Shown piece by piece: positions 7,517 to 16,158 of a DNA stretch of 64,000 bases. Source of the stretch: Candidatus Fermentibacterota bacterium. Its GTDB lineage: Bacteria > Fermentibacterota > Fermentibacteria > Fermentibacterales > JCC-6. The position numbers and the translations under genes are program-made. The notes under the pieces are model-generated. The model had not been told where the DNA came from. It ran no database searches and worked only from the letters and a program-made list of their open reading frames with translations. Location of the stretch: NCBI GenBank assembly GCA_030609965.1, contig JAUWSQ010000005.1, positions 1 through 64,000 of the forward strand, given 5' to 3'. Position 1 is the first letter of the stretch. Each line of letters opens with the position of its first letter.

Positions 7517-10500
7517 GTGAACAGCTTCACTCTTTCAGTAGTATTTGAAAGCAGAGAACTGCCCGGGGGCATCCGGGATATTCTTAAAACAGACGCTGAG
7601 CTTCTCATACCTCCAGGATGGGCCGATGAAATTCAGATATCCAGATCGGATATCCCGATTCCTGACGCTTTGCTGCTTGTAATCAACGGACCGCTTTCTC
7701 CAGAACTGAGACATATTTATTTCAACTGCTTCCGGCATGCTGTCCCGATCGCAGGGATATGTATCATGGATGAGCCAGAGGATGATGACGCAGTTCAGGA
7801 TCTTCTGAACAACGCTCTCTGCTGGACATTTTCCTCGGCCAATGAAGGCAGAGAGCTGATTCGGAATGAAGTTCAGGGCTGGCTTCGGAGCCTGAACCGG
7901 GAATTCCTTCCATACCCTCAGGGTGATGAGCTGCTTCAATCCTATGGCGATATTGATGTGCTTGCAGTAGATCTGGATTCACTTGAGAGGGCCAGGGAAG
8001 TTATTACCAGGCGTGGATTCGTCTGCCTCAGCGGTTCCATGGGTGCTGGAAAAACCACCATTGCGAGAAAACTGCTTGTGGAAGCCTCTCTGGATAACCT
8101 GAACCCCATAGAAATAATAACACGGGATCTGAACTCCAGGGAAGTATTACAGCTTCTTACCGGTTCTGAGGATTGTGCTGTTTTCCTTGATCTTGATACA
8201 CTCAGGAGATTGGTGGATATCTATCCCTCCCGTCTTTGGTCATCGGTTATCTCACTTATGACAAGAGCTACAGAATCAAGACACAGACTGATACTTGCAA
8301 CATCCTCCACCGAGATCGCCAGAGTGTTCGATTCATACACCGATGCACATGTCAGGCTGCCTGAACCATCAACCTATCGGAAATGGAGACTGGATCAGGG
8401 CAGGGAGGCTTTGAAGTGGTTCCGCAGACTTTCTATTCTTGAGAAGGCTGAACTGCTTCTGCTGGCAGCCTTCGATCCTGTTGTTGCTGAAGCGGTATTT
8501 AAACGGGTACTCTTCAGGCTTCTCGACAGGCTTATTGTTCAGGAGAACAAGAGATTTCCATCCAATGAAGAACTGGAGGAACTTTACAGCAAATCACTTG
8601 CAGCTGGAGGTGCTGCTCCATTCCGAAGGATCTACGGAAGCGGCGAAGTGTATATCTCTGTCAGCGACTCCGTCCGGATGTGGGCCATAGATAAAGGTAT
8701 CCAAGAATTGCTTGAAAAGGATGCTCCGGTCATCAGGGCATTTGCAGATACACTTATCGGGAGTGAGGAACTGGGTGTAAGACGGGCCGGGTACTTCCTC
8801 GCTGGCTTCTACAAAAGCCTCTCAGATGAAGTAAGGGCAAAGTTTCTTCTTCATGTAGCATCCGAGAGATCTGGAACGGTTCTGACTGACGTTCTTAACA
8901 TGCTGCTGAGCTCCGCAGATCATTCGGATAAGTCGATAATAAGCATGTACAGGATAATGATGTCGAAGGGTGATACGGAAGTAAGAGCGGCGGTTGCGGA
9001 AACTCTCGGAAGGCAGTGGGTCATCGAGCTGCCCGCGTTTGAAAACCTGGTGCGTGCTGCTGTGACTGACCCTGAACCAAGGGTGAGAGGGCGATTTATT
9101 CAGAATCTGACCATGTGGGGAATGACTGAGAAATGCGAAAAAATATACAGAGATTTTCTGGAAGATGATTCGTACGAAGTCCGCCAGGGTCTTATGCTGT
9201 ACATAGGCAGTAAGTTTCCTTCTCTGGAACCCAGGGAGTTCGATGTATTGAATGAGGTCCTCGAAGAGGGTGACCCCGGGTTGCTGTCTACCGTTATTAT
9301 GGGGCTTCTGGATAGAAAGCTTGAGGAGTTCAACCCCGAATTCAACGATCTGCTGTGGGTGCTGATGGACAGACTTCCTCCGGGAGGAAAGGGAAGACTG
9401 GCATGGAGGATAGGAGCGAGACTCAGGTTCTTCAGCAGTGAAGTCAGGAAATCCATCAGGACCGATCTTACAGAGGAGGACATCCTTCAGGTTTCGCGCT
9501 GTATGCTGATGAACTACTCCTCCCTGGATAATGCAGAAAAGGGGAACCTCTGGGAGCTGATCCACGAACGAATCGCTTTCAGCAGGGCATTCGCCGGCAT
9601 GGCGCTGGGATACTACAGTATCATGGACAATGAAATTAGAAGAAATTTTCTAACTGAAGTACTGTCAGCGGATCACTACGAAGGAAGGGAAGCTCTCAGC
9701 CAGCTTGTCTGCCTTGGCAGGACAGATCTGAGGGAAGCATCTCTTGAGCTGATTGCAGATATTATCAAGACAGGGGAATTCAAGGAGAGAGCTGCTCTTC
9801 CATTCTTCGTACTCTGGAACGGGAGTGACTTCGGTGATTCGGTTTCTGATTTTATCAGTGAATTCACTCAGGATTCCTCTTCATACGTTCGAAAATCACT
9901 TGTGAACGCGATCAGGGGCCTTGGAAAACGAACCGACGCAACCCTGGATGTACTCCGGCAACTGGCATATGATGAGAAAAGGGCTGTGAGAGCTGCAGCC
10001 GCGGTGACACTTGGAGAGTTTGAAAGTGATAAACCGCAGGACCTTGATCCTGTTCTGAAGAAATTGCTTGCAGATGAAGATCCATATGTGCGCCTTGGCG
10101 CTCTTTCGGGTCTGCTGAATAATGTCGCCATTTCCGATGTTAAACTTCTTCCAGTGGTCATGAGCGCTTTTGATGATTCTGCATCGGATGTGCGGCTGGA
10201 GATCGTTTCCGGCCTTAGAATCCATCCAGAGCTCTATTCAATACCAGATATAGATGTTAAACTGGCGGATATGTTCACTGATCCCGATAGAAATGTACGA
10301 ATGGAAGTGATAAGACTTGTCACCGAAACTCCGGAGCTGCTCGCTTCGGATATTATCAGGATCAGGATGCCTGATATTCTTCTTAACAGGTTCTCAGCCG
10401 GACATGCCATATCGGAAGAACTTAACATGGCGAGGAAGATACAGCTTGACCTGCTCCCCGACAGTCCTCCCAGTCTTGAGAGTTACGATATCGAGATTTT

Positions 10501-11131
10501 CTACAGACCTGCCAGTGAAGTAGGGGGGGATTATTATGATTTCTTCCATCTTCCAGATCGTAATCTTGGACTGGCAGTGGCCGATGTAGCCGGAAAAGGG
10601 ATCCCGGCGGCACTTACGATGGCCGGACTTAAGGGCAATCTGGTTGCTTACGTACAGAGTATTTATTCCATCAGCAAGATAATTCAGAAGGTTAACGAAT
10701 CCTCCGTTCTCGGCGAGGGGGATCCCATAATGACCGGTCTGTTCTACGGTGTGCTGGATCTTGACTCAGGTAAGCTTACTTATGTTAACGCAGGGCATAA
10801 TCCTCCACTTCTTGTGAAGAGGGAGGGGGAATCCTGCTGGCTTGAGAAGGGCGGGCTCATAATGGGTCTGTCGGCCGAGGCGAAGTATGAGCACGGAACC
10901 GTGGAGCTTGAATCGGGCGATGTGCTTGTCCTCTATACAGATGGGTTAACGGAGGCAATGGATTCATCAGACTTCGAATTCGGTACAGAGAGACTGTGCA
11001 ATGTTGTTCTGGAAAACCGTGACCTCTCAGCGCATCAGATCTCAGGCGGGATACTCGATGCTGTTAACTCCTACTCAAAGGGTTCTCCACAGGGGGATGA
11101 TCAGACCCTTGTTGTTTTGAAATACAGGTGA
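7517..11131 (+). CDS. Giant P-loop NTPase / HEAT repeat / PP2C (SpoIIE-type) phosphatase
   Basis: The 1204-residue protein has four parts. Residues 1-140 are an unrecognised alpha/beta region. Residues about 165-400 form a P-loop NTPase with Walker A GSMGAGKT (173-180) and an acidic Walker B-like strand VFLDLD, resembling STAND-type signalling ATPases. Residues about 400-960 are a long array of HEAT-like helical repeats (patterns such as DPEPRVRGRFIQNL, DEDPYVRLGALSGL and DPDRNVRMEVIRLV). Residues about 970-1204 are an RsbU/SpoIIE PP2C phosphatase with metal-binding segments GGDYYDF, VADVAGKG, YTDGLTEA and GDDQT, all intact. It is expected to dephosphorylate the STAS protein encoded two genes upstream, with the NTPase and HEAT parts as sensor. 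The start is GTG 7517, with no evident SD site. Confidence 0.85.
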   Translation: MNSFTLSVVFESRELPGGIRDILKTDAELLIPPGWADEIQISRSDIPIPDALLLVINGPLSPELRHIYFNCFRHAVPIAGICIMDEPEDDDAVQDLLNNALCWTFSSANEGRELIRNEVQGWLRSLNREFLPYPQGDELLQSYGDIDVLAVDLDSLERAREVITRRGFVCLSGSMGAGKTTIARKLLVEASLDNLNPIEIITRDLNSREVLQLLTGSEDCAVFLDLDTLRRLVDIYPSRLWSSVISLMTRATESRHRLILATSSTEIARVFDSYTDAHVRLPEPSTYRKWRLDQGREALKWFRRLSILEKAELLLLAAFDPVVAEAVFKRVLFRLLDRLIVQENKRFPSNEELEELYSKSLAAGGAAPFRRIYGSGEVYISVSDSVRMWAIDKGIQELLEKDAPVIRAFADTLIGSEELGVRRAGYFLAGFYKSLSDEVRAKFLLHVASERSGTVLTDVLNMLLSSADHSDKSIISMYRIMMSKGDTEVRAAVAETLGRQWVIELPAFENLVRAAVTDPEPRVRGRFIQNLTMWGMTEKCEKIYRDFLEDDSYEVRQGLMLYIGSKFPSLEPREFDVLNEVLEEGDPGLLSTVIMGLLDRKLEEFNPEFNDLLWVLMDRLPPGGKGRLAWRIGARLRFFSSEVRKSIRTDLTEEDILQVSRCMLMNYSSLDNAEKGNLWELIHERIAFSRAFAGMALGYYSIMDNEIRRNFLTEVLSADHYEGREALSQLVCLGRTDLREASLELIADIIKTGEFKERAALPFFVLWNGSDFGDSVSDFISEFTQDSSSYVRKSLVNAIRGLGKRTDATLDVLRQLAYDEKRAVRAAAAVTLGEFESDKPQDLDPVLKKLLADEDPYVRLGALSGLLNNVAISDVKLLPVVMSAFDDSASDVRLEIVSGLRIHPELYSIPDIDVKLADMFTDPDRNVRMEVIRLVTETPELLASDIIRIRMPDILLNRFSAGHAISEELNMARKIQLDLLPDSPPSLESYDIEIFYRPASEVGGDYYDFFHLPDRNLGLAVADVAGKGIPAALTMAGLKGNLVAYVQSIYSISKIIQKVNESSVLGEGDPIMTGLFYGVLDLDSGKLTYVNAGHNPPLLVKREGESCWLEKGGLIMGLSAEAKYEHGTVELESGDVLVLYTDGLTEAMDSSDFEFGTERLCNVVLENRDLSAHQISGGILDAVNSYSKGSPQGDDQTLVVLKYR

Positions 11132-11904
11132 TTCGGATTAATACCCTGTTTCTGCTCTCCGATTTCGGAACATCCGATACCTATGTCGCCCAGATGAAAG
11201 CGGTGATACTCTCTGCGTGCTCCCGCTCAGTTGTGATTGTCGATCTGACGCATGATGTTAAAGCGGGTTCCATCAGGGAAGGTGCTTTCCATCTTTCCGT
11301 TTCCCGAAAATATGTTCCGGCTGGTTCTGTAGTGGTTGCCGTTGTCGATCCCGGCGTGGGAACTGCCCGAAGGGGAGTGGTCTGCGAAGTAGAAGGTACT
11401 TTTTACATCGGACCGGATAACGGTATTTTTGGACTTATGCCCGTAGCCAGAGCCTGGAAACTTCCAGATCCGCAGGAGGGAGCCAGCCGTACATTTCACG
11501 GAAGGGACGTTTTCGCCTCCGCAGGAGCAAGACTTCTGCTCGATCCCGGGTGGGTAAAATTCCTGGAACCGGTTGAAATGGAAGACCTTGTTCCATCAGA
11601 GATTGAAAACCCGAGACTCGAGGACAGCGGACTGAAAGTCACGGTCGCCCATATAGATATATTCGGTAATATTGTTCTCTGGTTACCCTCATCCTGTACA
11701 TTTCATCCCGCCTTTCTGAAACTCCCAGGCGGCAGGATCGAACCTGTCAAAGAGGTTAAAACTTACGGCTCCCATCCCGGTATTCTCTTTCTTCAGGGCA
11801 GCCAGGGCTTAATGGAAATCGCTGTCAGCTGCGGATGCGCATCCGAACTTCTCGGAATAAACTCCGGTGACAGTATTCTGCTGATCAAGGAACTTAACAG
11901 ATGA
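11128..11904 (+). CDS. SAM hydroxide adenosyltransferase (DUF62/chlorinase-fluorinase family)
   Basis: The protein begins LLSDFGTSDTYVAQMKAV, the family signature, and contains VVDPGVGTARRG, GPDNG, FHGRDVFA and HIDIFGN. Biochemically studied members without halide specificity hydrolyse S-adenosylmethionine to adenosine and methionine; the Asp, Arg and His residues used there fall in the first and third motifs here. GTG 11128 overlaps the stop of the PP2C giant and the end overlaps the GH57 start (ATGA), so it is embedded in the operon. How SAM turnover relates to the partner switch is unknown. Confidence 0.88.
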   Translation: MIRINTLFLLSDFGTSDTYVAQMKAVILSACSRSVVIVDLTHDVKAGSIREGAFHLSVSRKYVPAGSVVVAVVDPGVGTARRGVVCEVEGTFYIGPDNGIFGLMPVARAWKLPDPQEGASRTFHGRDVFASAGARLLLDPGWVKFLEPVEMEDLVPSEIENPRLEDSGLKVTVAHIDIFGNIVLWLPSSCTFHPAFLKLPGGRIEPVKEVKTYGSHPGILFLQGSQGLMEIAVSCGCASELLGINSGDSILLIKELNR

Positions 11905-13046
11905 AATATGTCAGTCTGCTGCTTCACATGTATCAGCCACCAACTCAGGATATCTCTCTGGTGGCGAAAATCGACGCTGAATGCTACTCACCTCTTGCCG
12001 GATTGCTAAGCAGATCGGAAGCCAGGGTAGCGGTGAATATCAACTATTCCCTGACAGAACAGCTGGAAAGGCTGGGATCAGAATCTCTTGAACACCTGGC
12101 GAATGCACCGAATCTGGAATTCACCGACTCCGGAGCCTACCATCCCATATTTCCTCTTATCAGCGAGGATGATGTGAGACGGCAATTGAAGATCAACTCT
12201 GATGGTAATCGCCGGCTTTTCGGAAAGAACTACGATCCGTCAGGTGTTTTCCCTCCTGAGATGGCTTACTCTCCTGTACTTCCTAGTATATTCAGCAGTA
12301 TGGGCTATACCTGGACGGTGACAGATGACATTCCATTTGCCTGGACAGGCAGAAACGTCCCCTTTAACACCATTCCCGAGGTGGATGGTGTGGCTGTGCT
12401 GCTCAGGAGCAATTTCTGGAGCAACAGGATATCTTTTCACGGAGAAAATGGATTTGAAATGGCCGAGGAGATAATTGCAGGTATGCTCAGCTGGACAGGC
12501 TCCGAAGATGCCTATATTCTCATAGCAATGGATGGTGAAACCTACGGCCATCACAGAAAGGGAACTATCGAGACATTTCTAACTCCTTTCCTCAAAGCCT
12601 TTCAAAGCAGCAAGGATGCCGTAATGGTAACCCCGGGTAATCTGCTTGAGATTTTCCCATCTGTCCGGGCCTCTGTTCCATCGGGCAGCTGGTCAACAAC
12701 TCCGGGCGATCTAGATGCGGGTAAACCGTGGCCTTTATGGGATGATCCCGATAACCGGATTCATGTTCATATGAGGAAGTTATTACGCGATGTCAGGGAT
12801 ATTGCCAGACTGTGCGACTCTGACAGAGTTGCCTCTCTGGCCGATAAAATGTTATACTCGTGCCCGTTTTGGTGGGCTTCTGAAGGTAGATTCGATGCCG
12901 TGCAGGTCCGCCGTGGTTTGCTTATAATTCTGGAGACAGCTCAGGCGATATATACCGAGACCGGTGATCGCTCCATGATGGACAGGATCATGACATATGC
13001 CTGCAGTATCCCGGTAATAACCGGAGAGGATGCATTTAATGCCTAA
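11901..13046 (+). CDS. Glycoside hydrolase family 57-like enzyme
   Basis: The 381-residue protein shows the ordered GH57 motifs: LLHMYQP at the N-terminus, FTDSGAYHPI, VFPPEMAYSP containing the expected nucleophile glutamate, and MDGETYGHHR containing the expected acid/base aspartate. Family members are alpha-amylases, glucanotransferases and branching enzymes acting on alpha-glucans. It is a single catalytic module without signal peptide, so it is probably cytoplasmic and acts on glycogen-like polymer. It overlaps the SAM enzyme gene by four bases and the next small gene by eight. Confidence 0.85.
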   Translation: MKYVSLLLHMYQPPTQDISLVAKIDAECYSPLAGLLSRSEARVAVNINYSLTEQLERLGSESLEHLANAPNLEFTDSGAYHPIFPLISEDDVRRQLKINSDGNRRLFGKNYDPSGVFPPEMAYSPVLPSIFSSMGYTWTVTDDIPFAWTGRNVPFNTIPEVDGVAVLLRSNFWSNRISFHGENGFEMAEEIIAGMLSWTGSEDAYILIAMDGETYGHHRKGTIETFLTPFLKAFQSSKDAVMVTPGNLLEIFPSVRASVPSGSWSTTPGDLDAGKPWPLWDDPDNRIHVHMRKLLRDVRDIARLCDSDRVASLADKMLYSCPFWWASEGRFDAVQVRRGLLIILETAQAIYTETGDRSMMDRIMTYACSIPVITGEDAFNA

Positions 13047-13239
13047 GAAAGAAAGAACTTTTGCAGCCAAGCTGGCACACGAAGCCAGGACACTTCACAA
13101 GGATGACTGCCCTGTATGCGGCAAGGAACGGGTACCGGTGATACTCTATGCCGCCAGATACAATGACAGTGGAGACTGGCGCCCTCAGAGACGCAGGGTC
13201 AGACTCTGTGACTGCAACAGGAAAGAAATTTACGGGTAA
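13039..13239 (+). CDS. Small zinc-ribbon-like protein of unknown function
   Basis: This 66-residue basic protein carries CPVCGKE in the middle and CDC near the C-terminus, consistent with a single zinc site. I chose ATG 13039 because GGAGAGG lies nine bases upstream; ATG 13030 is the alternative. It fills exactly the gap between the GH57 gene, which it overlaps, and the nucleotidyltransferase gene, which starts 11 bases later. That supports a real gene rather than chance. I do not recognise the family. Confidence 0.65.
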   Translation: MPKKERTFAAKLAHEARTLHKDDCPVCGKERVPVILYAARYNDSGDWRPQRRRVRLCDCNRKEIYG

Positions 13240-13249
13240 ACAGACCCCG

Positions 13250-14137
13250 ATGGAGATTGAAGGGGTTCTTTTCCTTGCGGCCGGTTACGGCAGGAGGGAT
13301 GAACCCCTTACTCTTATCCGTCCAAAAGCTCTGTTGCCGTTTGGCGGCACATCGATTCTTGGAAGACTGGCTGTCCAGATAAGCTCTGCTTGTCCTCGGA
13401 GAATTAGAATAAATGCCTCAAGGTGTCCCGAAGCACTGCTGAATGAGATAGGATCGGTCTGGCCTTCTGAGATGTGTGAACTATATTTTGAAGAGAGACC
13501 ACTGGGTGCCTGTGCAACCCTGGCCAGACATGCGAATATCATGGACACGGGGACCTGGATGGTCGTGAACACGGATATGATTATTGAGGATTTTGATGCA
13601 CTCGGGTTGATTGAGCATCACAGGACAACCGGATCGACCTGGACTGTTCTAACAGGAGACTTCCCGCCCGAGGGCGCTTATTCTCCGTTATTGTTAGATG
13701 AAGATATGAAATTCGGATGCGGCGGTATCCAGAAGACGCATTACTGGGGGATTAGCCTAATGGAACCATCGATTTCGGCTGCTGCTGCAAGGATACAGGC
13801 TTCCGGAGGCTTATTCTCAGAACTAGCTTCCAGGGTAACTGCAGACTGCGGCAGGCTCACAGCCTGCAGAGGGATTGGCAGGTGGCTGGACATGGGCAGA
13901 ATAGATTCTCTTCGAAGGAATATTCTATCCGGCGGTTCTTTCATTCACCCCACAGCGTGCATTTCCAGTGATATTTCTCTCAGTGGAGTATGGAATATCG
14001 GCAGAGGTTGTATTCTCGGAAGCGGTACCGAACTGCGGGACAGTGTCATGCTTGAGGGATCATCCCTCGAAAGCGGTACGCTTCACGAATCCATACTGCC
14101 CTGGTTCTGCAGCAGCCGTGACGGTAGATCAGTATGA
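13250..14137 (+). CDS. Sugar-1-phosphate nucleotidyltransferase, MurU-like
   Basis: The N-terminal domain is a nucleotidyltransferase: LFLAAGYGRR, then PKALLPFGG, then VVNTDMI with the metal-binding aspartate. The C-terminal 60 residues contain short hexapeptide-like turns (HPTACISSDISLSG, GRGCILGSG), a left-handed helix tail. Its four-base overlap with an AmgK-like sugar kinase matches the known MurU/AmgK pairing in anomeric cell-wall sugar recycling, which makes UDP-MurNAc. The start at ATG 13250 was chosen because longer frames run through the upstream zinc-protein gene. Another sugar-1-phosphate nucleotide transferase is possible. Confidence 0.75.
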   Translation: MEIEGVLFLAAGYGRRDEPLTLIRPKALLPFGGTSILGRLAVQISSACPRRIRINASRCPEALLNEIGSVWPSEMCELYFEERPLGACATLARHANIMDTGTWMVVNTDMIIEDFDALGLIEHHRTTGSTWTVLTGDFPPEGAYSPLLLDEDMKFGCGGIQKTHYWGISLMEPSISAAAARIQASGGLFSELASRVTADCGRLTACRGIGRWLDMGRIDSLRRNILSGGSFIHPTACISSDISLSGVWNIGRGCILGSGTELRDSVMLEGSSLESGTLHESILPWFCSSRDGRSV

Positions 14138-15138
14138 GAACCATGTCTCCCGAACTTGCCGCATGGCTCAGAAGCAGAACCGATAACAGCGTAACAGCAA
14201 GAAGGCTTCTCGGCGATGTGTCGGGAAGGCGTTTCTGGCGCGTTTCCAACGGCGGGGAAACTCTCATTCTGATGGACAGCAGGAAGATTCCCATATGGCC
14301 ATGGCTGGATATTCATGAACTCCTTTCCGATCATGGATTCAGTGTTTCTTCGATCATGGAATGCGACACCAGGAATGGATGGGTTCTTCAGGAGGATCTG
14401 GGTACCTGCAGATTGCTTGATGTGGATGATGATCTGTATTTGAAATATCTCGATGAGGCAATTGAAATGATCATTGTCATGCAGAAAAAACTTGACAGCA
14501 CAGCCTGTTCCAATTCAATAGCCGGCAGAAGGAGCTTTACTCCCGCATTCTTCATGGCGGAACTCGAGAATACTCTTGAAACACTTTTCTTCCGACTTCT
14601 CGGTGTACCAATGGAAGAACTTCTCGTTCTTCAGGATCATATGCGGAAGCTCTGCGGATTGATATCGGATTCAACAGTTTTTGTTCACAGAGATTTTCAC
14701 AGTGCGAATCTCATGGTTCACAATGACAGGTTAACCATGCTTGACTGGCAGGATGCCCGGTTCGGTCCACCCTCGTACGATGTAGTGAGCCTTATAAGGG
14801 ACAGTTACCGGGATCCCGGAGCTTCATGGGAGGATAGAGCCAAGAAATTCATTATGGCTAAGGGCGATATGAACATGTTCCAGATCGCCCTGACTGCATG
14901 TCAGCGGAGTCTGAAGGCCATTGGTACTTTCTCGATGCAGTACAGGAAAACAGGTGATTCCAAGTTTCTGGGCCACGTACCCAGAACTTTCAGGTACCTT
15001 GTAGATTATTCCAGGATCTGCCCGCAGCTTGATGAACTTGTTGAGAAAACATATAACATTCTGGATGAGTATTCCGGTGAGATCGATCTGAGAGATTTCA
15101 GATACTCCAATATCCCCGGTGTACGGGAGAAGCAGTGA
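14134..15138 (+). CDS. Aminoglycoside phosphotransferase-fold kinase, AmgK-like
   Basis: The 334-residue protein has the APH/choline-kinase fold, with catalytic segment VHRDFHSANLM and metal-binding MLDWQDARFGPPSYD, the form typical of AmgK (N-acetylmuramate/N-acetylglucosamine anomeric kinase). WVLQEDLG upstream is also seen in that family. Its ATG overlaps the nucleotidyltransferase stop (ATGA), so the pair probably acts in sequence on a peptidoglycan sugar. The assignment rests on motif style and pairing. Confidence 0.75.
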   Translation: MRTMSPELAAWLRSRTDNSVTARRLLGDVSGRRFWRVSNGGETLILMDSRKIPIWPWLDIHELLSDHGFSVSSIMECDTRNGWVLQEDLGTCRLLDVDDDLYLKYLDEAIEMIIVMQKKLDSTACSNSIAGRRSFTPAFFMAELENTLETLFFRLLGVPMEELLVLQDHMRKLCGLISDSTVFVHRDFHSANLMVHNDRLTMLDWQDARFGPPSYDVVSLIRDSYRDPGASWEDRAKKFIMAKGDMNMFQIALTACQRSLKAIGTFSMQYRKTGDSKFLGHVPRTFRYLVDYSRICPQLDELVEKTYNILDEYSGEIDLRDFRYSNIPGVREKQ

Positions 15139-15139
15139 T

Positions 15140-16147
15140 ATGAACTCAGGTCGCAGCAGAAGAAAGCGTATCTTAACCGGAGACAGACCGACAGGTCCGT
15201 TGCATCTCGGGCACTATGTCGGATCTCTGCAAAACAGAGTAAAACTCCAGAAGGAGTACGAGACATTCATAATCGTAGCCGATGTACAGACATTGTCCAC
15301 GAATTTTGATCACCCGGAGCACCTTCCAGCGGATGTGAGACAGGTTACGCTTGATAATCTCTCTGCAGGCCTTGATCCGGATATTGTTAGCATCTTCATT
15401 CAGAGTATGGTCCCGCAGATCGCTGAACTTACGGTTTTCTTCTCGATGTTCATTACCGTGAACCGGCTCAGACACAACCCTACCATCAAAACCGAAGCCG
15501 GTCAGCATGGTTTTGAAGAGAACATGACCTATGGATTTCTTGGGTATCCGGTGAGTCAGGCCGCGGATATTCTTTTCTGCAGAGCCGATCTGGTTCCGGT
15601 TGGTGAGGATCAGCTTCCTGTTGTGGAAGTTTCCCGTTTTACAGCCAGGCGATTCAATGAGCTTTACGGTAACGTCTTCCCGGAACCAGCGGGGCTCCGG
15701 AGTGAGACGGCGAGGCTGGTGGGACTGGATGGCCGGGCCAAGATGTCCAAATCCCTTGGCAACTGTATCTATCTCCGCGACAGCACCGAAGAGGTCAGAA
15801 AGAAACTGATGTCCGCTGTTACTGACCCGGCCAGAATCCACAAGGATGATCCGGGGCATCCGGAAATATGCACGATATTCTCGTACCACCAGGCTTTCAA
15901 CAGGGAAGAGTCCCATGACATTGAAGAGCGGTGCCGGAAGGGAACTATCGGGTGCGTTGCATGCAAGATGAAAATGCTGCAGGTGATCGAAGAGATTCTG
16001 GAACCCATCCGTGAACGGAGAGTGCAATTCGAAAAGCCCGGCCGGATCGAAGAGATACTTAAAAAGGGAACCGAAGCTGCATGTCTTGAGGGAAGCAGAA
16101 CCATAGATCTCGTCCGCGAAGCCATGCACATCAACTATTTTGACTAA
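15140..16147 (+). CDS. trpS: Tryptophanyl-tRNA synthetase
   Basis: The enzyme charges tRNA-Trp. Class I signatures are present: GPLHLGHYVG as the HIGH element near the N-terminus and AKMSKSLGN as the KMSKS loop. GDRPTG precedes HIGH as usual in TrpRS, and the length of 335 residues is normal. I chose ATG 15140, one base after the kinase stop, with GGGAG ten bases upstream; a longer frame from 15119 overlaps the kinase gene. Confidence 0.95.
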   Translation: MNSGRSRRKRILTGDRPTGPLHLGHYVGSLQNRVKLQKEYETFIIVADVQTLSTNFDHPEHLPADVRQVTLDNLSAGLDPDIVSIFIQSMVPQIAELTVFFSMFITVNRLRHNPTIKTEAGQHGFEENMTYGFLGYPVSQAADILFCRADLVPVGEDQLPVVEVSRFTARRFNELYGNVFPEPAGLRSETARLVGLDGRAKMSKSLGNCIYLRDSTEEVRKKLMSAVTDPARIHKDDPGHPEICTIFSYHQAFNREESHDIEERCRKGTIGCVACKMKMLQVIEEILEPIRERRVQFEKPGRIEEILKKGTEAACLEGSRTIDLVREAMHINYFD

Positions 16148-16158
16148 AGGAATATGTG

